Origin: an uncultured Pirellulaceae bacterium
GTDB lineage: Bacteria; Planctomycetota; Planctomycetia; Pirellulales; Pirellulaceae
Direction of reading: 5' to 3'
Length of the DNA: 24,633 nt
Assembly (NCBI GenBank): GCA_947258905.1
Contig: CAMYKF010000456.1
Location: forward strand, 1 to 24,633
Of this stretch, positions 8,158 through 16,887 are shown one piece after another. The translations under genes and the position numbers were made by a program. The stretch's first letter is position 1. Every line of letters begins with the position of its first letter. The notes under the pieces are model-generated. The model worked only from the letters and a program-made list of their open reading frames with translations, searched no databases and had not been told where the DNA came from.

Positions 8158-8308
8158 AATCGTAGTCGTGATCGTAGTCGTAGTCGTCATCGTCATCGGA
8201 TGAGGATATGTGACAGATATGAGACCATGTGGCGACTCATGCGGTTGGTATTTCTCGCCAACCGGCATCGTCAGGCTTTCGATTAGGACTACGATCACGA
8301 TTACGACG
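8158..8308. repeat. inverted hexamer-repeat arms around a hairpin
   Basis: TCGTAGTCGTGATCGTAGTC (about 8158-8178) is repeated inverted at about 8286-8306 with 19 of 20 bases matching. The left arm continues as TCGTAG/TCGTCA hexamers to about 8198. Between the arms is a perfect 7-bp hairpin, CGGTTGG (8242-8248) and CCAACCG (8258-8264). Together with the preceding elements this fills the gene-free stretch 7804-8372, in which I see no gene. Confidence 0.65.
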
Positions 8309-8372
8309 AGGATTTGTGCAGACATCGCACGACTCCACTCACTGGCGCTCGAATCCTCAATTCGGCAATGAT

Positions 8373-9263
8373 CTAACCCGCAATCGGGCCGCCGCCTTCA
8401 CGCGTGATGGCGACCACGGCCGGTTGCGGCGGTAAATTGCTATCGGATGGATTGGGCCAGCGGGTCGACGGCTTGTCAAAGGTTGAACGTTCGCCAGGGT
8501 GTTGCACGGCGACAAACAACGTTGAGTTGTCAGGCGTGAAACAGGGCCCGCATAATTCGGCGCCTGTGGGCACGTGGAAGAACTGTTTGGTCAGTGCGCG
8601 ACGCGGACCGGCCACTTCACAGGCATACACCCCGTCCAGCACGCCCGAGGTATTTTGAAACCCGTCGGTAGCGATCCACAGTCGGCCCTGGTTGTCGAAC
8701 GCGATGTTGTCGGGACAGGACAGCCAGGTTTCGGGCTGATTGCCCTGGTACCACGCGTCGTCTTCTTCCAGTCGCCCTGCACGCAGAAAGATATTCCACG
8801 GGTGTCGTGTGGCGGCGTGATCGGGCAAATCGTTGTGACGCGGAATCTCCAGTTCAATGATGTGGCCGTGGACGTTTTTGGCACGCGGGTTGGCGGCATC
8901 CACGCGAATCTGGCTGCGTCGCGAATTATTGGTCAGTGCCAGAAAAACGTTGTGGGTGACCGGATTGGCCTCGACATCCTCGGGCCGATCCATGGGCGTT
9001 GCCCCCAGGTAATCGGCAGCGCGACGGGCCTCAATGACGACATCAGCCTGGCTGTGAAAGCGGTTTTTCCAGGTCAGCGGACCGTGGCCGTGCACCAATG
9101 GCAACCAGTCGACCATGCCGTCCTCGCCAAACCGGGCGACGTACAGCGTACCCTTGTCGAGTAAATCACGATTGTTTTCCCGCTTGTCCGGATCGTATTT
9201 GCCTTCGGTAACAAACTTGTACAGGTATTCGTTGATCTCGTCGTCGCCGGTGTACACGACCAC
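8373..9263 (-). pseudogene. phoX: PhoX-family alkaline phosphatase, C-terminal fragment
   Basis: This is the downstream half of the PhoX gene in a different frame from the upstream half. The frame is readable from about 9310 as TATAINYDGRVVVYTGDDE, and the listed start is only an internal GTG. PhoX hallmarks follow in order: EYLYKFV, GATPMDRPEDVEANP, FLALTNNSRR, CPDNIAFDNQGRLWIATDG and CGPCFTPDNSTLFVAVQHPGE. These are metal-site and propeller-blade segments of this calcium/iron-dependent periplasmic phosphatase. It ends normally with VVAITREGGG. It has no translation start of its own, so it is unlikely to be made separately. Confidence 0.85.
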
Positions 9264-9270
9264 CCGGCCG

Positions 9271-10212
9271 TCATAATTGATGGCGGTAGCAGTGCGGGGC
9301 TTGGGACAAGTCGAACCGGTCGTCGATGCGGTAAAAGGAATAGTCGCCCCCGCCGGTCACGCTGTAGCGTTTGTAGTTTTCCGCTTCCGAATCGTCGCCC
9401 AGTTCGCCGCGAAAGTAGAAATGGAAATTCTCTTCACCACTGAGCACCGTGCCCCAGGGCGTTACGCCGCCCGAACAGTTGTTGATGGTGCCGGAGACTT
9501 CACGCCCGCGCGGATCAGCTTCGGTTTTCAGGCGGTCGTGGCCGCGCGCCGGTCCGCTGACTTCCATCCGCGTGCGCATGGTGATGCGGCGGTTCAGCGG
9601 ACTGTCCGCCACCACTTGCCAGACCCCGTCACTGTCCTGGCGGATCTCGACAATCGAATGTCCATGCGCTGCTGCCTCGATCCGTATGTGGTCGTCAGTA
9701 CGCGTTTCCATCTTGTCGCGGCGAGTGATGCCGCTGAACATCAGCTCGGGATTGGTGTATTCATTGTTGACGCACAGCAATCCATGGCGTGAGTTATCGG
9801 AACCGCGTTCGATGGGCAGGTAGGCCACGAAATCGTTGTTGTAACCAAACTGCAATTCCTGTTCTTCGGCTGATGGATTGTGCACATCCATCGGCCTCGC
9901 CCCGGCGACCACCGGATCTCCCCACTTGATCAGCACCTGAGTGCGATAGCCCTCGGCCACTTCGGCAGTCGTTACCGACCGGGGATTATCCGACTGATGC
10001 ACGTGCGGGAAGGGCGGCAGTGCTTCCAGCCCTTCCTCCTGCAGGCCCGCGGCAGCGGTTGCCGTCGAAGCGGATGCGGTCAAAGCGGTACTGGGCAAGC
10101 ACCAGACGGCGGTCATGGCGCCGCCGGCGGCTACGATGCTCTTGACCATGTCGCGGCGGGTCGTGCGGGCTTCGATGAGTTCTTCGAGCGTGGTGCGTAA
10201 AGGCTGATCCAT
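9271..10212 (-). pseudogene. phoX: PhoX-family alkaline phosphatase, N-terminal fragment (frameshifted)
   Basis: This 313-aa fragment starts with a Tat-like signal (TTRRDMVKS at residues 17-25, then a hydrophobic stretch), as PhoX enzymes do. It contains LLCVNNEYTNPELMF (about 145-159) and NNCSGGVTPWGTVLSGEEN (about 244-262). The Cys and Glu in the latter correspond to metal ligands of PhoX. The frame breaks after RFDLSQAPH: seven unrelated residues and a TGA follow. The rest of PhoX resumes in the next frame, but the usual segment of roughly 30-35 residues (containing the NRFGW...KRTALGRFKHE-type stretch) is missing. This is a deletion of about 100 bp that also shifts the frame. The enzyme, which would release phosphate from organic esters outside the cytoplasm, is presumably inactive. 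Confidence 0.85.
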
Positions 10213-10410
10213 AACTGGTGTCCGAAGCCGAGGTCGATGAAAGAAAGGAGGGAGTGATCATTGTGAGCAAAACACAGGCCAAAGTGAACGTGCGTGTAGA
10301 TGAAGATTTCCCAGGCAGGAAAGCCCGGTTTTCTGCGGAGCAAGCATAAGAATTGCGGCGGGAACAGCCAGCAGGCAATTTCAGATTGTGGCGATTTGAC
10401 CCACTGCCGC

Positions 10411-11115
10411 TCACACGCCTTGCCGCTGGCGGTACAGCGAATCATCGATGACCTGGGCCATGGCATGGGTTGTGGGCAACCGTTCAGCACCCACGAAATC
10501 GATCACGGCGGGTATGACCGTTTCGCACAACACCCTGGCCAGTGTATTCAGACGGGTGTCTTCCGCTTGGTCGATCTGATCGGCCAGCGGTATAAAGGGC
10601 ACCAGTTGTTCACCAGTCAATTCATCTTCAAAGACCTTGAACTGGGCCAGCACCGAGGCCCGCTCCGCGGGATGGATGGCATTTTTGGGCGCGACGAATT
10701 TGTCCGCGCCGCTACGCTTGACGCCATTGAACAGATTGGTGACCACGCAACCATTAATCGGCTCGGCCGGATGACTGGCCCACCAGTTGATCACGTTACT
10801 GCGCAGGCCTTGCTGGGAGAGGATATTCCACAACGCCTTGCACCTGCGCGAATAGCTGGACCACGGGCGGCTGCCTCCATGATTCGGATCAGGTTCGGTA
10901 AAGCCCAGCACGCCGTGCTTGTAAGCGTGTTTCCCCGTGGCTACCGAATTCCACAGCATCGGCGAGAGCACCGGTTGCAGCGTGCCCAGGTTTCCCATGG
11001 TGCCGCGGTTGATCAGCGATTCCAGCGTCGGTAGCAGGCCGTCATCCAGCAATGGAGTGATGTGGTCCCAGTCGGCACCATCCCAGCCGTTCAGCAGTAC
11101 CCGTCGCTTGCTCAT
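10411..11115 (-). CDS. truncated type I phosphodiesterase / alkaline phosphatase superfamily protein
   Basis: This 234-aa product begins as a normal member of the nucleotide pyrophosphatase/phosphodiesterase superfamily. VLLNGWDGADWDHITPLL has the first metal-binding Asp, and LSPMLWNSVATGKHAYKHGVLGFTEPD is the nucleophile region. Up to about residue 199 (NTLARVLCET) it follows the family. It then departs from it and stops after 35 residues. The family normally continues for several hundred residues with the remaining metal ligands (the D-H and H motifs), none of which is present here. The 198 bp before PhoX does not contain them in any frame. The protein is therefore probably inactive, a remnant after deletion. 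It has an intact start and stop, so it is listed as a CDS. Substrate unknown. Confidence 0.75.
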   Translation of the reverse strand: MSKRRVLLNGWDGADWDHITPLLDDGLLPTLESLINRGTMGNLGTLQPVLSPMLWNSVATGKHAYKHGVLGFTEPDPNHGGSRPWSSYSRRCKALWNILSQQGLRSNVINWWASHPAEPINGCVVTNLFNGVKRSGADKFVAPKNAIHPAERASVLAQFKVFEDELTGEQLVPFIPLADQIDQAEDTRLNTLARVLCETVIPAVIDFVGAERLPTTHAMAQVIDDSLYRQRQGV

Positions 11116-11205
11116 GTCTTTACGTCAATGTGTAGGTGATTACGCGAAGGGTCGAGGGCCCGCGAATCGACTGGAAGTCGTTTCAAAACCAGTTTCTTAC
11201 GGTAG

Positions 11206-11226
11206 CTCGGTCTCTCCGAGACCGAG
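11206..11226. repeat. palindromic hairpin CTCGGTCTC
   Basis: A perfect 9-bp stem, CTCGGTCTC (11206-11214) and GAGACCGAG (11218-11226), has a 3-base loop. It forms the first half of a two-hairpin element in the 252-bp gap between the phosphatase and PEP-CTERM genes. I recall similar hairpins in planctomycete intergenic regions. There is no T tract in the transcribed (minus) direction, so it is not a standard terminator. Confidence 0.7.
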
Positions 11227-11242
11227 AAAAGACAGGGCAACA

Positions 11243-11266
11243 CGAGTCCCGTCGCGCCGGGACTCG
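11243..11266. repeat. palindromic hairpin CGAGTCCCG
   Basis: A perfect 9-bp stem, CGAGTCCCG (11243-11251) and CGGGACTCG (11258-11266), has a 6-base loop and lies 16 bp after the previous hairpin. On the plus strand it is followed by CCTGCCTTTTTG, which could act as a terminator for plus-strand transcription, though no plus-strand gene lies upstream. Confidence 0.7.
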
Positions 11267-11367
11267 CCTGCCTTTTTGAAACCACCTCTAATGTACCACG
11301 CCAGAGAGCAGGGCATTGTCGCGCGATGAAGACGATGCCACAGGGCATGGAACCGTGCCAGGAGAAC

Positions 11368-12114
11368 TTACGCAGCGGATGGAGCAGGCTTGCGTCGTCG
11401 ACGCCAGGCCAGCAGGCCGGCCGCGCCGGTAGCCAGCAGTCCCAGCGATCCGGGCTCGGGAATGTTTTCCGTTTGTCCTGCAAACAAGGAATCGCCCGGA
11501 TCGGAATAGGCATAGTCGCGAATGATAAAATCGTTGAACGAGATGTCCTCGCTATCCAGCGTTTCAACGCGTGCCCAGCCGTACTGGGTGCCATTGCCGA
11601 CATTGAACTGAAAGGCCAGGTATCCCTCGCCTGGATCACGAAATGGCCCGTAGCTGTAAGCGCGGGCCAACGTGCCGGTGCTGTTTTTTGCGAAAAAACT
11701 GGACAGTCCCGAAATGAACAATCCGTAGGGCAATTTGGCGACAAACGAACTTGACGAGCCACTGTTGGAAGACCCCGCGGAAAAGGTCTTGGCAATCGAG
11801 TTAAACGTGCCGTTGGACGCAGTAGCGAATGCAACCCCTGAACCTTCGCCAAAATTGAAGTGCTTGAACATGATCTGGGCGCCGCCGGTCAGGGCAATGG
11901 ATTCGCTGTCCGCGATGCTGTCGCCATAGGTGTCGTCCTGCACCAGCTTGTTGACGTTGGGGAAATAATGAATGTCTGCTTCGGCAGCATTTGTACCGGA
12001 GAACGTCGTGGCCGCGCCGGCGACCGCGTAACCGGCCCATCACAACTTGTTGAGATTGGCTTTCTTGCGCCGAGGCGACTGGTTCCGAGCACGACTTTGT
12101 TGCTGTTGTGTCAT
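11368..12114 (-). pseudogene. PEP-CTERM sorted protein with in-frame TGA in the N-terminal signal region
   Basis: The C-terminus is a classic PEP-CTERM sorting signal: IPEPGSLGLLATGAAG, a hydrophobic helix, then WRRRRK. It is recognised by exosortase during export. The body (about 190 residues) has GYLAFQFNVGNGTQYGWARVE, typical of secreted PEP-CTERM proteins. Tracing the frame upstream gives a plausible N-terminus from ATG 12114: a basic region with SPRRKKANLNKL, then TGA (12042-12040), then WAGYAVAGAATTFSGTNAAEA, a signal-peptide core. The TGA is codon 25 and separates the basic from the hydrophobic part of the signal. The remaining open frame (11368-11943, GTG start) would lack a signal. 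TGA serves as a normal stop elsewhere in the window, so I call this a nonsense mutation (CGA or TGG to TGA would suffice). Confidence 0.75.
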
Positions 12115-12667
12115 GGATTGCGTCCCGAAGATTTGACAGTTTTCCCGTTCAGGCGCGGTCAGGGCTGCCGAATACTCCAGGGTCATCAACCGGAGGACAG
12201 TTTGGGCATGCCGCGCCTTCAATCAACGAGATGCCGGGCGAGGCACGAATACGAACTGCAATTTTTAAAGAGAGACAAAAAAGCCGAAAAAACAAAGTCG
12301 TTGAATGTGCCCCGCAAAGGCAAATCCTTGTGCTTGTCTCCCGGTTGCCCTCAAAAACCGACAAATACCAGGCCGTCGAGATATGAACCAAATGATCGGG
12401 TAAACAGCCCTGACATATCGCGGCTACAGATCAGTCGCAACGTTATCAAAAGTGCCTGTACCACAGCAGCGACGAAAACCGGGTGGAAGCGAATGCCGGC
12501 CGGCAAACATTTCGCAAATTGCCTGACCCGAACAGCGAGCTGTCGAAAAAGCGCATATTCTGGCAGTCATTAAGGGATTTGCCGATTGTTGCCGATGATT
12601 CGCTTGAAACGCCTTTTCGCAAGACTCCGATTTCCTGCCCGCATAGCCCCCGAATTTCACCCCGCTT
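12115..12667. other. 553-bp gene-free region
   Basis: This lies between the divergent PEP-CTERM and DUF1207-like genes and must contain both promoters. Short open frames here have no domain, hydrophobic signal or ribosome binding site that I can support. No palindrome longer than a few bases and no clear -35/-10 pair was found. Confidence 0.5.
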
Positions 12668-13663
12668 ATGGTCCGGCAAGTCCGTCTGCAATTATCAGGT
12701 CCTTTCCAGACTGGGCGCGTTGGCGTAACGGCATCTCTGCTGATTTGCGCTCTGCTGGTCGGACAAGCGGCAGCGGGACCGTTTGTGCAGCTGCCACCCG
12801 AAACGAACTCCCCACGATCTACCACTTACCACTACCACCCGGTTGAGCCAGCCAGCGGCGTGATCTCCGACATGGACCCTTGGGAAGAACCAGGCCACTG
12901 TCCCTGGACTCTCCAATCCATGCCTGACGGGCTGATCTACCGTTCCTACATGGCGGGCCTCAAAGAACCTCGCATTGCCAGTGTCTGGTCCTCGGAAAAG
13001 GACGCGGGATCAGTTTGGGACACGGCGCTGGGTGGTCGCCTGGGTCTCGTCCGCTATGGATCCACCGGCAGTGCCCGACCGCAAGGCTGGCAACTGGATT
13101 TGGAAGGTGCTGTGTTCGCACGGGTGGACCCGGTCGGCGACAGCAACCCACTGATTGCCACCGACTTTCGCGTGGGCATTCCGCTCACATACGGTCGGGG
13201 CCCGTGGCACTTCAAGCTCGGCTACTACCACATCAGCTCGCATCTGGGAGACGAGTATCTGCTGCTGAACCCGGGTTTGCAGCGGATCAACTACGTTCGC
13301 GACGGGATCGCCCTGGGAGCCGGCTGCTACTGGACCGATGCATTGCGGGTTTACGGTGAAGTGGGTTGCGCGATCGGCGCGAACGGCGGAGCAGAACCGA
13401 TGGAGTTTCAATTCGGCGCAGATTACAGTCCGCCGCACACATCGGTTTGGGGATCGCCATTTGCCGCTATTAACATCCACTTGCGGCAAGAAGTGGACTT
13501 CGGAGGTAACGTTGTGGCACAGGTGGGTTGGCAATGGCGGCAGGGCGCAAGCGGGCGCTCGTCTCGCCTGGGCCTCCAGTATTTCAACGGCAAGCACGAA
13601 CAGTACCAATTCTTTAACGAATTTGAAAGCCGGCTGGGGTTCGGTTTCTGGGTCGACTACTAG
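12668..13663 (+). CDS. DUF1207-like outer-membrane protein
   Basis: This 331-aa protein has an N-terminal signal with hydrophobic residues about 20-35 (TASLLICALLVGQAAAG). The rest is rich in alternating polar/hydrophobic strands and Trp/Tyr. It ends in GFGFWVDY, with an aromatic C-terminal residue as in outer-membrane beta-barrels. The segment WHFKLGYYHISSHLGDEYLL (about 178-197) and the later GAGCYWTDALRVYGEVG are characteristic of DUF1207, a family I know mostly from planctomycetes and Bacteroidetes, with no established function. The start may be a little further downstream, since the first 17 residues lack signal-peptide character. It is convergent with the metal pump gene, with 62 bp between the stops. 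Confidence 0.72.
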   Translation: MVRQVRLQLSGPFQTGRVGVTASLLICALLVGQAAAGPFVQLPPETNSPRSTTYHYHPVEPASGVISDMDPWEEPGHCPWTLQSMPDGLIYRSYMAGLKEPRIASVWSSEKDAGSVWDTALGGRLGLVRYGSTGSARPQGWQLDLEGAVFARVDPVGDSNPLIATDFRVGIPLTYGRGPWHFKLGYYHISSHLGDEYLLLNPGLQRINYVRDGIALGAGCYWTDALRVYGEVGCAIGANGGAEPMEFQFGADYSPPHTSVWGSPFAAINIHLRQEVDFGGNVVAQVGWQWRQGASGRSSRLGLQYFNGKHEQYQFFNEFESRLGFGFWVDY

Positions 13664-13725
13664 CGCACATCACATCACTTCAACGCGCTGGCAAGCTGGA
13701 AGTTTGCCCCACGGGATCAACACCC

Positions 13726-16700
13726 CTAATCCATCTTCAGTTGTTCCGCTTCGCCGTGCTTCAAATACAAATACAGACCCGGACGCAGCAGGTATTCGGC
13801 CAGTGCTGAAGTGATCAGGCCGCCGAGAATAACGGTGGCAACCGGATACAAAATTTCCTTGCCCGGCATCGTGCCACCAATGACCAGCGGAACCAGCGCG
13901 AAGCCGGTTGTCAGCGTGGTCATCAGCACGGGAGCCAGCCGGTCGAGCGAGCCCTTGACGATGGCGTCGTGAATATTGGCGGTTGCCGGATCGGCCAGAT
14001 AGCGACGGTAGGCCTCGATCAGCAAAATGCCGTTGCGAATCGCGATACCACCCAGCGAAATAAAACCAACGGTGGCCGGGATGGACAAAGTCTGCCCGGT
14101 CAGCAGCAAACCGATCGTGCCGCCGATAAAGCCTACCGGCAGGGCTACCAGGATCTGCAGCACGTCGCCGACCGAGTGGAACGTGGCGAACAGCACGACG
14201 AAGATTCCCACCAGGGCGAGGCCACCGAGCAACAAAATCCGTTGGGTGGCGCTGCGTTGCGCCTGAAATTGACCGCCCATCTCGGCATAGTAGCCTTCGG
14301 GCAGACTGAGGTCCGACCGGATGGCGTTGTCAATCTCGTTGACTGCCGACATCAGGTCCCGATCCAGTGTGTTGACCCGCACGATCATCTTGCGTTGCGA
14401 ATCTTCACGATTGATGGTGTTGGGGCCGACCGCATCGTGGATGTGAGCCAGTTCGGACAGCGGTACGCGTGTTCCATCGGGTGCCTCGACCGGCATGCGT
14501 CCGAGGTTATCGACGTCGGTGCGGAACGGTTCGTCATAGCGGACCAGCAAATCAAACGATTTTTGTCCCAGCAAAACGCTGCTGATGACACGGCCACGAA
14601 GCGCGGTTTCGACCATGCGGTTCACATACAGGGTACTCAATCCGTACCGGGCCAGCTGCTGCGGTTTCATTTCAATCCGCAACTGCTTGACCATTTGTTG
14701 CTGGTCGGCAATCGGTTCGGTCAACCCGTCGATGTTTGACAGGATCTCCTTGATCTCGTCGGCCTTGCTTTTCAGTACCGTGAGGTTGTCGCCGTACAGC
14801 TTGACGCCAATTTCCGCGGCCACCCCCGACAACATATGCCCGATCATATGTGCGATCGGCTGTTCGACTTCGAGATTGGTGCCCGGAATGTCCCCCAGTT
14901 CCTCCTGCAACAAATTAACCAGTTCGTCCTGTGAAATCTTGTTGTCAGGGTTCAGTGACAGTGTGATTTCGGTCGTGTTAACGCCCATCACGTGTTCGTC
15001 ATCTTCGGCGCGGCCCGATTTGCTGGTGAACCAGACGAACGGAGCATTGGGGTTCTCGTCGGTTCGCACGAGATGTTGCAGTTTCTCTTCGGCGATCTGC
15101 GATACGCGGCGGGAATTTTCCAGCGAGGCGCCCGCTGGCAGAAACAGGTTGGCCTGAGTCGCACCTTCATCAAACGACGGCAGGAAGTCCTTGCCCATCT
15201 GCCAGACGACCAGTCCCGCAAATGCCACCAGCAACACAGTGGTTGACAACGAGACGATAAAACCCGCCCGGCTCATGCTGAAACGAATGATCGGCCGAAA
15301 TACGGACTTGAGTAACTTCAGGGTGACCGAGTCAGCACCTTTTTTGACAGCCGGTGAATCGGGCAAAAGATAATACGACAGGACAGGTGTTACGGTCAGT
15401 GAGACCAGTGTCGATGCCAGAATGGAGACGATGTAGGCCACGCCCAGTGGCACAAACAGGCGGCCCTCGATGCCGCTAAGTGCAAACAGCGGCGTGAATA
15501 CGAGAATCACGATGATCGTACTGTTGATGATGGCCTGCCGCACCTCGCTGCTGGCTTCGTAAATAATCCGCAGCGCAGGTTGTTGCTCGGGTTCCGGAAG
15601 ACGCGTGTTCTCCTTGAGTCGTTTAAAAATGTTTTCCACATCGACGATCGCATCATCGACCAGTTCACCCAGGGCCACGGCAATTCCGCCCAGCGTCATC
15701 ACGTTGATGGAGAAGCCAAACCAGCGAAACACCAGAAATGTCACAAACAGCGACAACGGAATGGCCGTCAGCGTGATAAAGGTCGTCCGCAAGTTCATCA
15801 AGAACAGAATCAGGATGATCACGACCAGGATCGAACCGTCGCGAATCGCGTGAATCACGTTGCCCACGCTATAGTCGATGAATTCGCGTTGTTCGTAGGT
15901 GACCTGCATACGCACGTTCGGCGGCAATGAGAGACGCAGCGTATGCAGGGCGTCCTTGATCTCATGGGTCAGCGCCCGCGTGTCGGCATCAGGCTGCTTT
16001 TGAATGGTTAATACGACCGCCGGGATGCCGTTGACCGAGGCATCACCGCGTTTCTTCTGCGCGCCAATGATGACTCGAGCCACGTCGCGTACCAGCACCG
16101 ATCGCGTGGGCTGGCGTTTGACCACGATTTGTTCGATGTCCTGGACTCCGCGCACGCGGCCGATCCCGCGGATCACCATTTCGCGCGATTCGGTTTCCAG
16201 GTAACCGCCAGCGACATTGATGTTGCTGGCCGCCACGGCATCCTCAATATCCGCGATGGTAACCTCAAACTGATGCGCCTTGTGGGGATCGATCAGCACC
16301 TGGAATTGCTGTTTGCCGCCGCCCATTGTGATCACGGCCGCCACACCCTTGACCTGCATCAGGCGTTTGCGGATCGTCCAGTCGGCAATCGTCCGCAACT
16401 CGATGGGGTCGGTCGAACCGTCTTCGCTCCACAGGCCGATCAGCATAATCTGGCCCAGCAATGACGAGATGGGTGCCAGTTTGGGCTCGATACCAGGCGG
16501 CAACTCGCCCACTACGCCCGCCAGTCGTTCCTGTACGATCTGGCGAGCCCGATAGATATCCTGGTTCCAGTCGAATTCGACCTGAATGACCGACAGGCCG
16601 ATATCTGAAGAACTGCGGATCGTGTCGACACCGGTGGAGCCATTGAGGGCCGATTCCAGCGGCAGCGTGACCAGCGTTTCCACTTCCTCGGGTGCCAGTC

Positions 16701-16863
16701 CGGGACATTCGGCAATCAGCGTGACCCGGGGCCGCGTGATGTCGGGCAACACGTCGATGGGCAGTTCCTGGGCCGTGCGGACTCCGTAGAACGCCAGCAG
16801 CACAGCAGCCAGGATCACCAGCAGCCGGTTGTTCAGTGCAAATTGGATAATCGAGTTAAGCAT
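13726..16863 (-). CDS. heavy-metal RND efflux pump, CzcA/CusA-like
   Basis: This 1045-aa protein is full length for the HME-RND family. It begins LNSIIQFALNNRLLVILAAV (TM1) and GVRTAQELPIDVLPDITRPRV, diagnostic of CzcA/CusA pumps. TM4 reads ELVDDAIVDVEN (residues 400-411), so Asp403 and Glu410 of the proton relay are present, with additional acids Glu400, Asp404 and Asp408. The Asp four residues earlier in classical CzcA is replaced. The cation-specific group (Cu/Ag against Zn/Co/Cd) cannot be settled: I do not see an obvious CusA-like methionine relay. It is the last gene of the minus-strand operon, 24 bp after the adaptor stop. It would drive metal ions from periplasm or cytoplasm into the adaptor-channel complex. 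Confidence 0.93.
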   Translation of the reverse strand: MLNSIIQFALNNRLLVILAAVLLAFYGVRTAQELPIDVLPDITRPRVTLIAECPGLAPEEVETLVTLPLESALNGSTGVDTIRSSSDIGLSVIQVEFDWNQDIYRARQIVQERLAGVVGELPPGIEPKLAPISSLLGQIMLIGLWSEDGSTDPIELRTIADWTIRKRLMQVKGVAAVITMGGGKQQFQVLIDPHKAHQFEVTIADIEDAVAASNINVAGGYLETESREMVIRGIGRVRGVQDIEQIVVKRQPTRSVLVRDVARVIIGAQKKRGDASVNGIPAVVLTIQKQPDADTRALTHEIKDALHTLRLSLPPNVRMQVTYEQREFIDYSVGNVIHAIRDGSILVVIILILFLMNLRTTFITLTAIPLSLFVTFLVFRWFGFSINVMTLGGIAVALGELVDDAIVDVENIFKRLKENTRLPEPEQQPALRIIYEASSEVRQAIINSTIIVILVFTPLFALSGIEGRLFVPLGVAYIVSILASTLVSLTVTPVLSYYLLPDSPAVKKGADSVTLKLLKSVFRPIIRFSMSRAGFIVSLSTTVLLVAFAGLVVWQMGKDFLPSFDEGATQANLFLPAGASLENSRRVSQIAEEKLQHLVRTDENPNAPFVWFTSKSGRAEDDEHVMGVNTTEITLSLNPDNKISQDELVNLLQEELGDIPGTNLEVEQPIAHMIGHMLSGVAAEIGVKLYGDNLTVLKSKADEIKEILSNIDGLTEPIADQQQMVKQLRIEMKPQQLARYGLSTLYVNRMVETALRGRVISSVLLGQKSFDLLVRYDEPFRTDVDNLGRMPVEAPDGTRVPLSELAHIHDAVGPNTINREDSQRKMIVRVNTLDRDLMSAVNEIDNAIRSDLSLPEGYYAEMGGQFQAQRSATQRILLLGGLALVGIFVVLFATFHSVGDVLQILVALPVGFIGGTIGLLLTGQTLSIPATVGFISLGGIAIRNGILLIEAYRRYLADPATANIHDAIVKGSLDRLAPVLMTTLTTGFALVPLVIGGTMPGKEILYPVATVILGGLITSALAEYLLRPGLYLYLKHGEAEQLKMD

Positions 16864-16887
16864 CAGGTCGAAGCGGGCTGATAGTGA

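Noticed and set aside
8041..8325. 94-aa minus-strand frame rich in Thr and Val
   Set aside because: The composition (TTTTTITTT, VVIVIVV) is produced by the hexamer repeats, so it is not a gene.
9264..9320. Programmed ribosomal frameshift joining the two PhoX frames
   Set aside because: There is no slippery heptamer with a downstream structure, and a conserved segment of about 30 residues is missing, so a shift alone would not restore the protein.
9277..9792. Plus-strand frames opposite PhoX
   Set aside because: They are antisense shadows of a clearly recognisable gene in GC-rich sequence.
12040..12042. TGA as selenocysteine or reassigned tryptophan codon
   Set aside because: TGA ends other genes here (for example at 1312-1314), the position is in a signal peptide where Sec has no role, and no SECIS-like hairpin follows.
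12108..12573. Short plus-strand frames in the gap before the DUF1207-like gene
   Set aside because: They have no ribosome binding site, no domain and no signal, and several overlap in different frames.
13689..13707. Possible terminator between the convergent DUF1207-like and pump genes
   Set aside because: GGCAA/TTGCC is a 5-bp stem with no T run on either strand.
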